A stretch of 64,000 nt of DNA from Bacillus sp. DTU_2020_1000418_1_SI_GHA_SEK_038 (GCF_032341175.1 NZ_CP135435.1:2604001-2668000); one strand, 5' to 3'. Shown: positions 9,456-17,782, numbered from the stretch's first letter. Notes: a model not told the origin generated them from the letters alone. Numbers and translations: made by a program.

Positions 9456-9470
9456 ATTCTTTTTTTAAAT

Positions 9471-9510
9471 ACAAAAAGGGCCTCCCTCCAAAAAAGGACG
9501 AGAGACCCGT
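9471..9510 (-). terminator. Conditional terminator of the promoter-proximal T-box
   Basis: On the minus strand GGGTCTCTCGTCC pairs with GGAGGGAGGCCC around a T-rich loop, followed by TTTTTG. It lies between the two T-box leaders. Confidence 0.85.
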
Positions 9511-9753
9511 GGTGCCACCTTCATTAGCTAAAAATTAGCTCACTTAACAGATATCAAAATGATCATCATTTGAATATCTGTCTCTTGTAACGATGAGACC
9601 GTTCGCCAAAGCCTACTGCTCCTCATAGGAAGGTTCGATTTGGAGGCTCGGAAGTCCATTCGCTATTACGATTACACTGATTTCCACCACCCATCAGCTC
9701 TCTAAAGTACTCGTAAAAGTTACTACTCTTCGTCAACGCCGTACGTTATGTTG
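9471..9753 (-). promoter_or_regulatory. T-box riboswitch 1 (Trp), promoter-proximal
   Basis: A second complete T-box: conserved GGTGGCACCACGG at 9507-9519, Stem I with GGTGGAAATCAGTG, and specifier loop GAATGGACTTC. The codon TGG is read from 9656-9658. Together with the adjacent copy it forms a tandem arrangement, so transcription must pass two tRNA-Trp-dependent decisions before trpE. Confidence 0.92.
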
Positions 9754-9759
9754 TTTATT

Positions 9760-9788
9760 ATATTATTCTTAATTATACAAAAAGTCAA
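9760..9788 (-). promoter_or_regulatory. trp operon promoter
   Basis: The -35 TTGACT (9783-9788) and -10 TAATAT (9760-9765) are separated by 17 bases. They lie just upstream of the first T-box and 20 bases past the end of the MOSC gene. Confidence 0.75.
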
Positions 9789-9807
9789 TAAGAAATATTA
9801 ATATTTT

Positions 9808-10440
9808 TTAAAGTGCCTTCATAAGCCTGTTTCTCCAAACTTCCGCAAGCTCTTCTAACTGAATTAGCTCCTCAATCGCTTCACGATTTTTCCGATCATG
9901 AAACATTAGTTGATTTCCAGCTAACACAGAAAACTTCTCTTGCCTGCGCTCCATTAATGTCAGGGAAGAGTCAGCTTTCACTATTCCCTCCTGCAGGACC
10001 CTAAAGAAATAGCCGGTATATCCAGTCTCCACTACCCTGCTTAGCAGGTTCTCTGCTTTGTTATGCTTGGATATGGATGTACATGGCACCCTCCCTTGAG
10101 AAACCTGAATAATTGCTTCACCAAGTGAAAAAATATCGCCAATATATACGTCCTTTTCTTGATGATCAGCCACGCTAATATTTTCCCCAAATGCAGGCAT
10201 CTGAAATGGCTTTTGAAATTCATTTTCCCATTGCTCATAATGCTCAATTGGGTATAAGCAAACGGCCCTGTCTGGTCCACCATGAACTTCAGGGTTTCCA
10301 ACTGAATCTCCCTTAAATCCGTCTTTTGTCAGCAAAACTTCACTCACTGGCCTTTTTCTTATAGCCGAATTAAATGTTACACCATCCCATAAATGAAGAT
10401 TCGGCCTTCCAATATTTAATGCCAAAATTTGATTCCCCAT
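9808..10440 (-). CDS. MOSC domain-containing protein
   Basis: 210 residues. The MOSC (molybdenum cofactor sulfurase C-terminal) domain covers most of the protein, with KDGFKGD, HGGPDRAV and the conserved Cys120 in RVPCTS. Relatives (YiiM/YflK type) bind molybdenum cofactor and take part in reduction of N-hydroxylated bases. The C-terminal 60 residues resemble the YiiM three-alpha extension. The gene lies immediately upstream of the trp promoter on the same strand and is divergent from the MFS gene. The exact substrate is not known. Confidence 0.85.
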   Translation of the reverse strand: MGNQILALNIGRPNLHLWDGVTFNSAIRKRPVSEVLLTKDGFKGDSVGNPEVHGGPDRAVCLYPIEHYEQWENEFQKPFQMPAFGENISVADHQEKDVYIGDIFSLGEAIIQVSQGRVPCTSISKHNKAENLLSRVVETGYTGYFFRVLQEGIVKADSSLTLMERRQEKFSVLAGNQLMFHDRKNREAIEELIQLEELAEVWRNRLMKAL

Positions 10441-10604
10441 TATTTACACCTCGAATATTGATATTATTTCCTTGTATCAGCCTTCTACCCATTATAATAC
10501 ATGACAATGAATTCCAATTATTATTTACCATAAAAGACCTTACTACTTTCTTTTTTAAAAGCCATATTAATATTAGGTATGATAATTAAGGGGATGGATG
10601 TTCA

Positions 10605-11864
10605 ATGGAGCATGTTGAAAAATTAGAAATTGGAGGCCAAAAGGCAAAGAAAAAGTCCAGACGCAATGTCCATAACAAAAAGTGGGCTGTTCTGTCACTC
10701 GCTACGATTCCACTTGTCATGACACTTGGAAATTCCATGCTAATTCCTGTTCTGCCTGCCATGGAGAAAAACCTTAATATAACCTCGCTGCAAACTAGTA
10801 TGATTCTGACCGTATATTCAATTGTAGCCATAATCCTAATCCCAGTAGCGGGGGGGTTATCGGACTATATCGGACGAAAGAAGGTCATTATCCCCAGCCT
10901 CTTAATTGCTGGAATAGGAGGACTCATCTCAGGATGGGCAGCCTGGAAAGCCAATGATGCTTATTGGATCATTCTTTGCGGACGTGCTTTACAAGGGGTT
11001 GGGGCGGCGGGCGCAGCCCCCATTGTCATGCCACTTATTGGTGATATGTTTAAAAGCGATGATGAAGTGAGTAGTTCCCTAGGGATGATTGAAACATCAA
11101 ATACATTTGGTAAAGTTCTTAGTCCTATACTTGGAGCCTATCTAGCAAGTTTTTTTTGGTTTCTCCCCTTTTTTGCCTTTCCAGTGTTTTGCGCACTTTC
11201 AATATTACTTGTATGGCTTTTAATCAAAACACCTAAAGAACGTGAGGAGCCCGTTCCATTCAAGCAGTTTTTAGTAAATATCAAAAAGACATTTACACAT
11301 AATGGAAAATGGCTGTATGCCATCTTTGTCATAGGTGTCATCATGATGTTTGTATTGTTTGGCGTTTTGTTTTACTTATCTGATGTACTGGAGAAAAAAT
11401 ATGACATCATTAACATAAAAAAAGGGCTGCTGCTTGCCGTACCTTTAGGAGCATTATGTTTAGCCTCTTTTATAACAGGAAAAATAATAAAAGAAAACAA
11501 AATTTTAATGAAATGGATCATTTTTGGTGGCACTGTATTAACTGCCGTTTCTGTCGGTATATTAAGTTTTTCAAATGGATTATGGTTCATGCTAATTTTA
11601 TTTACCTTTGGAGGTATCGGAATAGGAGTAGCCCTTCCCTGTTTAGATGCCTTAATTACATGTGGAATTGAAAAAAAGGAAAGAGGAACCATTACATCCA
11701 TTTATAGTTCAATGAGGTTTATTGGTGTTGCTGCAGGTCCTCCGGTCATGGCGTTGCTTATGAAAAATACAGAAAAGTTATTATTTTATTTCTTAAGCGG
11801 CCTTACTGTCATAGCCATCCTTGCCACTTTTATGGCTATAAAGCCTGATGAAGAGAATGCTTAG
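10605..11864 (+). CDS. MFS drug-type exporter (DHA1 family)
   Basis: 419 residues with about 12 membrane segments. A basic N-terminal cytoplasmic tail of about 40 residues (KKKSRRNVHNKK) precedes TM1. Motif A is GGLSDYIGRKK after TM2. The RALQGVGAAG segment in TM4 and the PxxG-type motif C region in TM5 (SPILGAYLA) are those of proton-coupled drug antiporters. The substrate cannot be deduced. The ATG follows GGGGATGG. The gene is divergent from the MOSC gene and is followed by a type I toxin-antitoxin locus. Confidence 0.85.
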   Translation: MEHVEKLEIGGQKAKKKSRRNVHNKKWAVLSLATIPLVMTLGNSMLIPVLPAMEKNLNITSLQTSMILTVYSIVAIILIPVAGGLSDYIGRKKVIIPSLLIAGIGGLISGWAAWKANDAYWIILCGRALQGVGAAGAAPIVMPLIGDMFKSDDEVSSSLGMIETSNTFGKVLSPILGAYLASFFWFLPFFAFPVFCALSILLVWLLIKTPKEREEPVPFKQFLVNIKKTFTHNGKWLYAIFVIGVIMMFVLFGVLFYLSDVLEKKYDIINIKKGLLLAVPLGALCLASFITGKIIKENKILMKWIIFGGTVLTAVSVGILSFSNGLWFMLILFTFGGIGIGVALPCLDALITCGIEKKERGTITSIYSSMRFIGVAAGPPVMALLMKNTEKLLFYFLSGLTVIAILATFMAIKPDEENA

Positions 11865-11939
11865 AGAAAAGAACTTCAGGATGACTTTCTAAATCATTTA
11901 TGTTATCCTTTAGTTATATAAATAAAATAATTAAATGAC

Positions 11940-12052
11940 CGCAGGTGTTGGAGCACCCACGGTCATCCGCAATAGTCGTTCCCTTAGGGGATCGGCCAGT
12001 CCAAAGACTAGACCTCTCCTCAATTATCAGGTCAAGGGAGGTCTATTTTTTG
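11940..12052 (+). ncRNA. Antisense antitoxin RNA of a type I toxin-antitoxin module
   Basis: The plus strand holds three hairpins (GACCG..CGGTC, CCAGTC..GACTAG and AGACCTC..GAGGTCT). The last is followed by ATTTTTTG, a clear terminator at about 12010-12050. This RNA would overlap the end of the holin-like toxin gene on the other strand, as in TxpA/RatA and BsrG/SR4. The 5' end and promoter are approximate; an AT-rich stretch at 11905-11935 is a likely position. Confidence 0.55.
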
Positions 12053-12126
12053 TGGTTAAAAGATAAGACAGCAATGATTAGACTTGAAAAAGAAATCATA
12101 ATCATAATCGTTTCAAATACTGTCAA
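12043..12126 (-). CDS. Holin-like toxin peptide of a type I toxin-antitoxin system (27 aa)
   Basis: The peptide begins MTVFETIMIMISF and ends LSFNHKK: one hydrophobic helix with a charged end. This is the pattern of the putative holin-like toxin family (TxpA/BsrG-like), whose members start MTVYE/MTVFE. The TTG start at 12126 lies four bases after AGGGGGTGAT, a near-perfect anti-16S match. An in-frame ATG two codons upstream (12132) would overlap that site. Family members are membrane-acting and toxic when over-produced. The overlapping antisense RNA is probably the antitoxin. Confidence 0.8.
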   Translation of the reverse strand: MTVFETIMIMISFSSLIIAVLSFNHKK

Positions 12127-12191
12127 AGGCATCACCCCCTTTCAAACGGGGTTAGCCGACCACCCTTGAGAAAACTCCCTATTGCTTCTCC

Positions 12192-12197
12192 ATTATA
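12192..12197 (-). promoter_or_regulatory. Toxin promoter, extended -10
   Basis: On the minus strand TGTTATAAT gives a consensus -10 TATAAT with the TG extension. No good -35 is visible. Transcription would start near 12185, giving a 5' leader of about 60 bases before the toxin. Confidence 0.55.
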
Positions 12198-12301
12198 ACA
12201 CAAACTTGCCCCAACAAAAGAACGTATGTTCTATATTTGTAAAAATGATGCTTTCCTACTAGAATTATGTAAATCTTCAAACAGAGAAAGCTTGTTATTC
12301 T

Positions 12302-12329
12302 GAAAAAAATAACCACCAAAAGGTGGTTT
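12302..12329 (-). terminator. Terminator after DUF2935 gene
   Basis: On the minus strand AACCACC-TTTT-GGTGGTT followed by ATTTTTTT. Confidence 0.88.
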
Positions 12330-12336
12330 CACTCCT

Positions 12337-13134
12337 CTATTCCTTCAATCTAGGCTTAGCAGGATTACAATCAGGTTTTTCTGCCTGTGTTGATTCTGCA
12401 AGTTTTGTTAAATAGTAGCATTCTTCTCTGAACATATGGTCTGCCATTAGCGCCGAAAATGTTCCTAATGCCTCTTTACTTAACCGCAATTCCTCAATTT
12501 CATCTAAAAAGTTCATAAACAGCTTCATTTCTAGTGATACATCTTTATTAAATTTTTGCAGGGCTGGGAAAGAACTCAGATTAGTTCGAAGAAATCCCGT
12601 CAATTCAACAGCCTTTAAATAAAAGGCTTCAAAATCCTTCGTAAACGTATCACTCAATTTTTTTATTCTTTTTTCAGGAAGTTCCATATTATCAGAAATT
12701 GCCCCTGCATGCCCTGCAGCATCCAAAAGCCAAAGCAAATGGTGATGTAGCTCATGAAAGATTGGTGGAGCTTCCTCGTTTTTCAGATATTTTAAAATAA
12801 GTAAATACTCATCTACTTCGTTTACCATATGATTCATAAATGTTGGTCCGAGGTGAATCTTTACTTTTCCAACGAGATGGCGCTCAAGAATTGTAAGCTT
12901 AAACTGTCTAATCTTCTTGGCTTCTTCATCTGCTCTCAAACTTAGCTCCAGTAAATTCTCTGCCTCCACTCGACCAAGGAGCTGATCAAAAACCCCAATA
13001 AAATAATTGGCTTCTTGAATGAATTCTTTCTCTGACGGTGCAAGAGAATCAAGGATAAATCGTGCATGGTCTCCTAATACTTGCAGCCAAAATCCATGCT
13101 CAAATTTTGCAGCCTTTTCGAAGCTTGCAGCCAA
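12337..13134 (-). CDS. DUF2935 family protein
   Basis: 265 residues, all alpha, soluble. There are two repeated halves, each with a histidine/acid pattern: FEHGFWLQVLGDHARFI near residue 12, HELHHHLLWLLDAAGHA near 128 and DHMFREECYYLTKL near 235. The spaced His and Glu residues suggest a metal-binding ferritin-like or hemerythrin-like bundle. The start is a TTG seven bases after AAAGGAGGA. The function of the family is unknown. It stands alone with its own terminator. Confidence 0.75.
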   Translation of the reverse strand: MAASFEKAAKFEHGFWLQVLGDHARFILDSLAPSEKEFIQEANYFIGVFDQLLGRVEAENLLELSLRADEEAKKIRQFKLTILERHLVGKVKIHLGPTFMNHMVNEVDEYLLILKYLKNEEAPPIFHELHHHLLWLLDAAGHAGAISDNMELPEKRIKKLSDTFTKDFEAFYLKAVELTGFLRTNLSSFPALQKFNKDVSLEMKLFMNFLDEIEELRLSKEALGTFSALMADHMFREECYYLTKLAESTQAEKPDCNPAKPRLKE

Positions 13135-13216
13135 ACAATCTCCTCCTTTTGACAGTTGTCTCTTAAAAGCTTATCGAGGAAATTAGGTCTTTATGACATA
13201 TAAATCTTTTAATCAT

Positions 13217-13256
13217 AAAAGGACATTAATCATGAAAACATGGATTAATGTCCTGT
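13217..13256 (-). terminator. Terminator after polysaccharide deacetylase gene
   Basis: Stem AGGACATTAATC / GATTAATGTCCT with a short inner CATG pair, followed on the minus strand by TTTTAT. The T run is short. Confidence 0.65.
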
Positions 13257-13260
13257 ATTA

Positions 13261-14259
13261 TTAAAAGTGAAAGGCAGAAAGCTGCTCATTCAATACTTCA
13301 GCTTGATAACCGTTTGTTTGCAAATAGGTTAGCAGGGCTGGCAGATGCTCTGCTGTTGTTCTTAAATCATGCAGTAAGATGATAATAGGTTTGTCATTAT
13401 GTTGAATTTGTTCGATTTGCCCAATAACTCTGTCAACATATTCACCATTTTTATATTTCCAATCCTCACTATCCACTGTCCAATCCCATAGATGAAATCC
13501 GGCTGCTTCAACAGCTTCCTTATAGGAAGGCTTCATATATGGTGCTGAACCATAAGGTGTTCTAATTAAGGATGTGCCTGTACCCGTCATTTTCATTAAA
13601 GTGGCTTGAGCTATTGCCATTTCGTTCACTACTGTCTTTTCCGAACGATAAATTTTGGCAACATTATGAGTAACTCCGTGTAGGGCGGGGATATGACCAT
13701 TTTTTATAATCGCATCTAACTCTTTAGGATATGCTCTCATATTAGGCTCAAGCATAAAAAAAGTGGCTTTCATATTATACGTATTCAATGTTTGCAGTAT
13801 GTCTAATGTAAAGGCGGAAGGTCCGTCATCGAAAGTTAAATAAATGACTTTTTGTTCATTTTGCTGATTTTTCTGTGAGTCTTCGTGTTTTACAGAGCCG
13901 TTTTCTTCAAGATTACTAGTTTTTATACTTTGTGCAGGATCATGTTCTTCTGGTTTATTTTTCACTTCTTGATCATCTAGTGGTTGTTTATTTTGTTCTT
14001 GAGCCAATTTTTTCTTTAATGTGTAATAAGCTTGAAGCTTGTTATTCATTGAGCCATTCATCTCATCAATATGATCAAAATGCCTCTTTGTAAGTAAGGA
14101 ATACATAATATTAATAGGCTGTGTTAAACTAGAAACTGCCAATGCCTCACTATGATTATTTGAATTAACCGTTGCAAAAACCAAAGTCAAACAAACCATA
14201 ATTGAAATCAGTAATTTTCCCCTCGTATATGTTGTCTTTCTCTTCCTTTTTTTTCTCAC
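13261..14259 (-). CDS. Membrane-anchored polysaccharide deacetylase (NodB domain)
   Basis: 332 residues. A basic start (MRKKRKRK) leads into one hydrophobic segment at about 15-32, a signal anchor or secretion signal. A hydrophilic linker rich in Gln, Glu and Lys runs to about 137. The NodB domain then shows TFDDGPS at 142-148, the metal histidines in HGVTHN (His194, His198), RTPYG, and LHDLR near the end. The likely substrate is peptidoglycan or a cell-wall glycan outside the membrane. The start is GTG behind AAAGGTGAG. It resembles B. subtilis YjeA/PdaC-type enzymes, but its exact specificity cannot be seen. Confidence 0.88.
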   Translation of the reverse strand: MRKKRKRKTTYTRGKLLISIMVCLTLVFATVNSNNHSEALAVSSLTQPINIMYSLLTKRHFDHIDEMNGSMNNKLQAYYTLKKKLAQEQNKQPLDDQEVKNKPEEHDPAQSIKTSNLEENGSVKHEDSQKNQQNEQKVIYLTFDDGPSAFTLDILQTLNTYNMKATFFMLEPNMRAYPKELDAIIKNGHIPALHGVTHNVAKIYRSEKTVVNEMAIAQATLMKMTGTGTSLIRTPYGSAPYMKPSYKEAVEAAGFHLWDWTVDSEDWKYKNGEYVDRVIGQIEQIQHNDKPIIILLHDLRTTAEHLPALLTYLQTNGYQAEVLNEQLSAFHF

Positions 14260-14464
14260 GGAGGCTCACCTTTCCTGCTAGTATTCGTCTATTAATATTA
14301 AGAAAAGTTGTCATATTTAACTATTTCATTACAAAACAATTAAATTTTCACTACAATTCTCCTTTCTTTAAGATTACCTAATCTCTCATTCTTTTTCAAT
14401 TCTTTCCAATAATTAATAAATATTTTGTAGATAGACGTAATGAAACATGATCTTTCTAAATAAT

Positions 14465-14617
14465 TTGCTCTTAAAATATAAATGTGATAGAATTCTTTCT
14501 AACAACATATAGTATTTCTTTTTACCCTTATATACTATATGTTGTTGATATTGCGAATTATTTCTTAATTGATCCAAGGTCTCTTTTTTTATCCGCTCCT
14601 CATGGGCGGAATTTTTT
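14465..14617 (+). ncRNA. Candidate small RNA: promoter, 15-bp hairpin, terminator
   Basis: A possible promoter (TTGCTC at 14465, 17 bases, TAGAAT at 14488) leads to a perfect 15-bp inverted repeat at 14501-14515 and 14532-14546. About 45 bases later, TCCGC..GGCGGA is followed by ATTTTTTT. The predicted RNA is about 115 nt. The frame that covers it (from GTG 14484) has no ribosome binding site. The 14260-14464 segment upstream holds nothing else I can support. Confidence 0.4.
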
Positions 14618-14621
14618 TGCG

Positions 14622-14652
14622 AAAAAAAAGCTCTTGCATGAAGGCAAGAACT
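14622..14652 (-). terminator. Terminator after DUF255 gene
   Basis: On the minus strand GTTCTTGCC-TTCAT-GCAAGAGC is followed by eight T. Confidence 0.85.
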
Positions 14653-14679
14653 GCAATTGTTACGTAATTTCCTAAATAC

Positions 14680-15177
14680 TTATTCATAATCACGGTTTTT
14701 GTCATTTTGTTCATACACCTGGGTGATTAATTCTTTAAATCTAATCATCCCATCATCAAGGCTTTCCCTCGGTAAATACCTCGCAGCATAAAGAATTTCC
14801 TGCTCAGAGGTCAAAAAAACATTTAGCGGCCCTTCCCCTTTTCCCACCATCTTTTGGCACTTGCTCAAGTATAGAGCAGCAATATCTGGATGCTCTTCCT
14901 TGTCAATCATAATGCAAATAAACCGATTATTTAATAATTGGGCTGTCTCCTCATCTTCAAACGAATCCCGACCCATGAGAGCACACAAATGGCAATGACT
15001 ATCCGCTATATAGACAAACACCAGCTTCCCTTCCCTCTTCGCCTTATCAAACGCTTCCTCCGACCATTCCAGCCAGTTGACCGGATTCCGTTCATGTTTC
15101 TTTAAAAAAGGACTTCTGGATAAAACTAACCAATTGTATGTTGGTGAATAACGATCTTCTGATAGGAATGACTGCAT
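14680..15177 (-). CDS. Short stand-alone DUF255 thioredoxin-like protein
   Basis: 165 residues equivalent only to the N-terminal thioredoxin-like domain of YyaL/DUF255 proteins, which normally exceed 600 residues. Recognisable blocks are KHERNPVNWLEWSEEAFDKA, SHCHLCALMGRDSFED and the acid DKEEHPDIAALYL. The family motif CHWCHVM is here CHLCALM: two Cys remain but the second His is lost. The C-terminal glucosidase-like domain is absent, and a terminator follows 30 bases on. An ATG at 15177 is chosen because the GTG at 15186 is too close to AAGGAG. The function is unknown. Confidence 0.7.
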   Translation of the reverse strand: MQSFLSEDRYSPTYNWLVLSRSPFLKKHERNPVNWLEWSEEAFDKAKREGKLVFVYIADSHCHLCALMGRDSFEDEETAQLLNNRFICIMIDKEEHPDIAALYLSKCQKMVGKGEGPLNVFLTSEQEILYAARYLPRESLDDGMIRFKELITQVYEQNDKNRDYE

Positions 15178-15302
15178 TTTTTTCACTTCTCCTTAAATCG
15201 GAAAATACGTCAAACTAGACGATAATCTACGATCAATATAAACATATGACATTGATATTATTTCCATTAAGACAAGGAAAAATTAATAAACATTCATGAC
15301 TT

Positions 15303-16436
15303 TCAATTAGATGCTAAATAGGTCCGCATAACTTGCTCAGCACCTTGCTCCAACAAAATAGCAGCATTCGCAATGGCTTCTTGAAGAGTGATAGGCGAAT
15401 TAATAATGCTATGAACACTTGTAATGCCATGTTCATATAAAACATCTATTCCTTTCCCAATCGATCCAGTTAGTGCAAAGACTGGAATACCTTTGATTTT
15501 AGCTGCTTCAGCCACGCCCATGGGTGTCTTTCCTGAGGCGGTTTGGAAATCAATTTGACCTTCGCCGGTGAATACACAATCGGCGTCTGCCAAATGGTCA
15601 CTAAGCCCTGAATATTCAATGACTAGATCAATTCCCCGCTTTGTAACTGATGGAAAAAAGGCTTGGAAGGCTCCGCCAATTCCGCCCGCCGCTCCAGCAC
15701 CAGGCATATCATGCAGGCGGATGCCTGTTTTTATTCCTACTAAGTCTGCCCAATGTCTTAAGTTGTTGTCTAGAATTTCAACCATTTCTGGTGTAGCTCC
15801 TTTTTGCGGTCCAAACACAAAAGATGCTCCATTTTCCCCTACTAATGGATTCTGAACATCCGTGGCAATTAAAAATTCACAATTAGCAATTCGGGAATCG
15901 AACTCTTGATCATCAATATGAGCAATCCTTATTAGTTCGGATCCCCCATATCCGACTGGCTCTCCATTTGCATCGAGAAACTTCATTCCTAGTGCTTGAA
16001 GCATACCAACCCCACCATCATTGGTAGCACTTCCACCTATAGCTAAAATAAATTTACTGCACCCATCATCTAAAGCCTTTTTAATAAGCTGACCAGTTCC
16101 AAAGGTTGTAGCAGTCATAGGATTGAGCCTTGCAGAATCAATGAGACATAATCCTGATGCACTAGCCATTTCGATCACGCATGTTTCCTGATCACCTAAA
16201 ATTCCATAAGCTGCTTGTACAGGATGGAGTAAAGGCCCCTTTACCTTATGCTCGACTTTATGGCCATTTGTAGCAGAAACTAGACTGTCCATCGTCCCTT
16301 CGCCGCCGTCTGCCACTGGAACTAGAACGGTTTCTGCATGCAGAATCGCATTTTTTACCCCTTTTTCAATAGCTTGAGCTGCTTCAAGTGCTGTTAAACT
16401 CCTCTTGAATGAATCCGGTGCAATCACTATTTTCAT
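15303..16436 (-). CDS. Glycerate kinase (GarK/GlxK family)
   Basis: 377 residues. ATP-dependent phosphorylation of D-glycerate, linking glyoxylate or sugar-acid breakdown to glycolysis. The N-terminal MKIVIAPDSFK signature, PVADGGEGT near 46-54, GGSATNDGGVGMLQALG, the GAGAAGGIGGAF loop and FTGEGQID are all present. The start is the ATG at 16436, eight bases after AAGGTGG; an upstream GTG at 16448 would overlap that site. It stands alone, so the source of glycerate is not shown by its neighbours. Confidence 0.9.
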   Translation of the reverse strand: MKIVIAPDSFKRSLTALEAAQAIEKGVKNAILHAETVLVPVADGGEGTMDSLVSATNGHKVEHKVKGPLLHPVQAAYGILGDQETCVIEMASASGLCLIDSARLNPMTATTFGTGQLIKKALDDGCSKFILAIGGSATNDGGVGMLQALGMKFLDANGEPVGYGGSELIRIAHIDDQEFDSRIANCEFLIATDVQNPLVGENGASFVFGPQKGATPEMVEILDNNLRHWADLVGIKTGIRLHDMPGAGAAGGIGGAFQAFFPSVTKRGIDLVIEYSGLSDHLADADCVFTGEGQIDFQTASGKTPMGVAEAAKIKGIPVFALTGSIGKGIDVLYEHGITSVHSIINSPITLQEAIANAAILLEQGAEQVMRTYLASN

Positions 16437-16736
16437 TTTACATGCCACCTTTTTAAATATAATGCATTATATGTAAAGTTTTATTTATAGAAAAATCAGA
16501 AAATTATTCAACCTTTATTTACTATTATAAGTTTAAGCTCGTTTAAATGGTATTAAAAAATGTCTAATCAAAAGAGGTCCATGCATGTGGGCATGAACCA
16601 AATCTTTTTATATTTATATCAGTATCCCATCCTAGTCACATTCAGCTTACCTTTCTATTAAAATTACCGTTGGACAATCACATATCCAAAGATCATGAAT
16701 ATTTTAGTGAAGTAAGGATAGGAGTGTGCCTTAACC

Positions 16737-17462
16737 ATGATATTACTTAGAGATTCAGAGCTGGAAAATCTTCATACAGAATCTTGGCATAAGAAAGCTT
16801 ACGAGCTATTTAAGCTAAAAATGACAGATGCGAATCAATTATTTCCTTGTATCCCTGCTCTTTTAGGATTAAAGTCTGGACACCTAAGATACGGCTTCAT
16901 TGGCAGCCCGTTAAAATATGAGACCTCTTACGAACTGGCTGCAATACTAAAGGAATATTCCTTACATTTTAAAAGCTTTGGAAAATATACGTCCCTTATA
17001 ATATTTTTTGAAAGTCCAAAAGAAAGCTTGGACTTAGGCGTCCAAGAATATCAAGAACTATTTTGGCAACATCTTATCAATTTAACGAGGCTAGATGAAT
17101 TGCCTTGGCCCGAAATCATACCATCAAACCCATCTCATCCACTATGGGAATTCTGTTTTCATGGTACACCCTATTTTATGTACTGTGCGACCCCTGCACA
17201 CATAAATAGAAAGAGCAGAAACTTTCCGTATTTAATGTTAGCCATTACGCCAAGATTTGTTTTAAAAGAATTTCTCGCAAAAGAAAAACAGACTGTTAAA
17301 ATAAAACAACAAATCCGCAAACGCCTAAAAGAGTATGACAGCATCCCAATACACCCAGCATTAAATTCTTATGGAAATAACGATAACTATGAATGGCAAC
17401 AGTATTTTCTGCCAGATGATCAAATCATATTTTCACAATGCCCTTTTCATAAGGAAAAATAA
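16737..17462 (+). CDS. YqcI/YcgG family protein
   Basis: 241 residues. The pattern fits the YqcI/YcgG family: FPCIPALLG with a conserved Cys near the start, LRYGFIG, LWEFCFHGTPYFMYC in the middle, NFPYLMLAITPRFV, and a C-terminal CPFH. These proteins are soluble, and many are annotated with guanitoxin-type oxygenases. The Cys/His positions suggest a metal or heme site, but the biological role here is unknown. The ribosome binding site (AGGAG) lies 12 bases from the ATG, rather far. It ends at a bidirectional terminator shared with the small convergent gene. Confidence 0.75.
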   Translation: MILLRDSELENLHTESWHKKAYELFKLKMTDANQLFPCIPALLGLKSGHLRYGFIGSPLKYETSYELAAILKEYSLHFKSFGKYTSLIIFFESPKESLDLGVQEYQELFWQHLINLTRLDELPWPEIIPSNPSHPLWEFCFHGTPYFMYCATPAHINRKSRNFPYLMLAITPRFVLKEFLAKEKQTVKIKQQIRKRLKEYDSIPIHPALNSYGNNDNYEWQQYFLPDDQIIFSQCPFHKEK

Positions 17463-17473
17463 AAGGTAAAAAA

Positions 17474-17526
17474 TAAAAAAGCCAAACTTTTTAATCCAAT
17501 TAGGATAAACAGTTTGGCTTTTTTAC
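17474..17526. terminator. Bidirectional terminator
   Basis: Perfect 10-bp stem AAGCCAAACT / AGTTTGGCTT with A runs on the left and T runs on the right, placed between two convergent genes. Confidence 0.85.
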
Positions 17527-17536
17527 AAATAGGCTG

Positions 17537-17716
17537 TCACTCTAATGTCGAAATTTCCGAGCTGCCATTGTTCTGCTTCTCTTCTAACGTATTTGTCTCG
17601 TTCGACTCAACGACAGATTCCAACCCATATCCTGTTGTACTAATCTCGAATTCTGTTTCTTTCCCCTGTGTATTTAATTTATGCTTATTAAGATTGAATT
17701 GATCATTTCGCATCAT
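17537..17716 (-). CDS. Small hydrophilic protein, 59 aa, unrecognised
   Basis: Minus-strand frame with a clear TTGGAGGG site and two adjacent ATG codons (17716 or 17713). The product begins MMRNDQFNLNKH and is rich in Asn, Glu, Thr and Ser (ESVVESNETNTLEEKQNNGS), with no hydrophobic stretch and no Cys. It falls below usual length cut-offs. The convergent placement and shared terminator support a real transcript. The composition would suit a spore or stress peptide, but no family is recognised. Confidence 0.6.
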   Translation of the reverse strand: MMRNDQFNLNKHKLNTQGKETEFEISTTGYGLESVVESNETNTLEEKQNNGSSEISTLE

Positions 17717-17782
17717 TAACCCTCCAAATTACCTTAATGAAAGCCAATCTGTAACCCTTATTGTTCCTGGAAAAAGCAAATG

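Noticed and set aside
9178..9538. Short frames in both directions upstream of trpE
   Set aside because: They run through the T-box leaders, whose RNA structure explains the sequence.
14484..14675. 63-codon plus-strand frame starting at GTG 14484
   Set aside because: No ribosome binding site. It spans a perfect hairpin and a terminator, and ends inside the terminator of the opposite gene, which fits an RNA better than a protein.
16575..16612. Terminator-like hairpin upstream of the YqcI-type gene
   Set aside because: The arms (GGTCCATGC / GCATGAACC) are imperfect, and no transcript is expected to end there on either strand.
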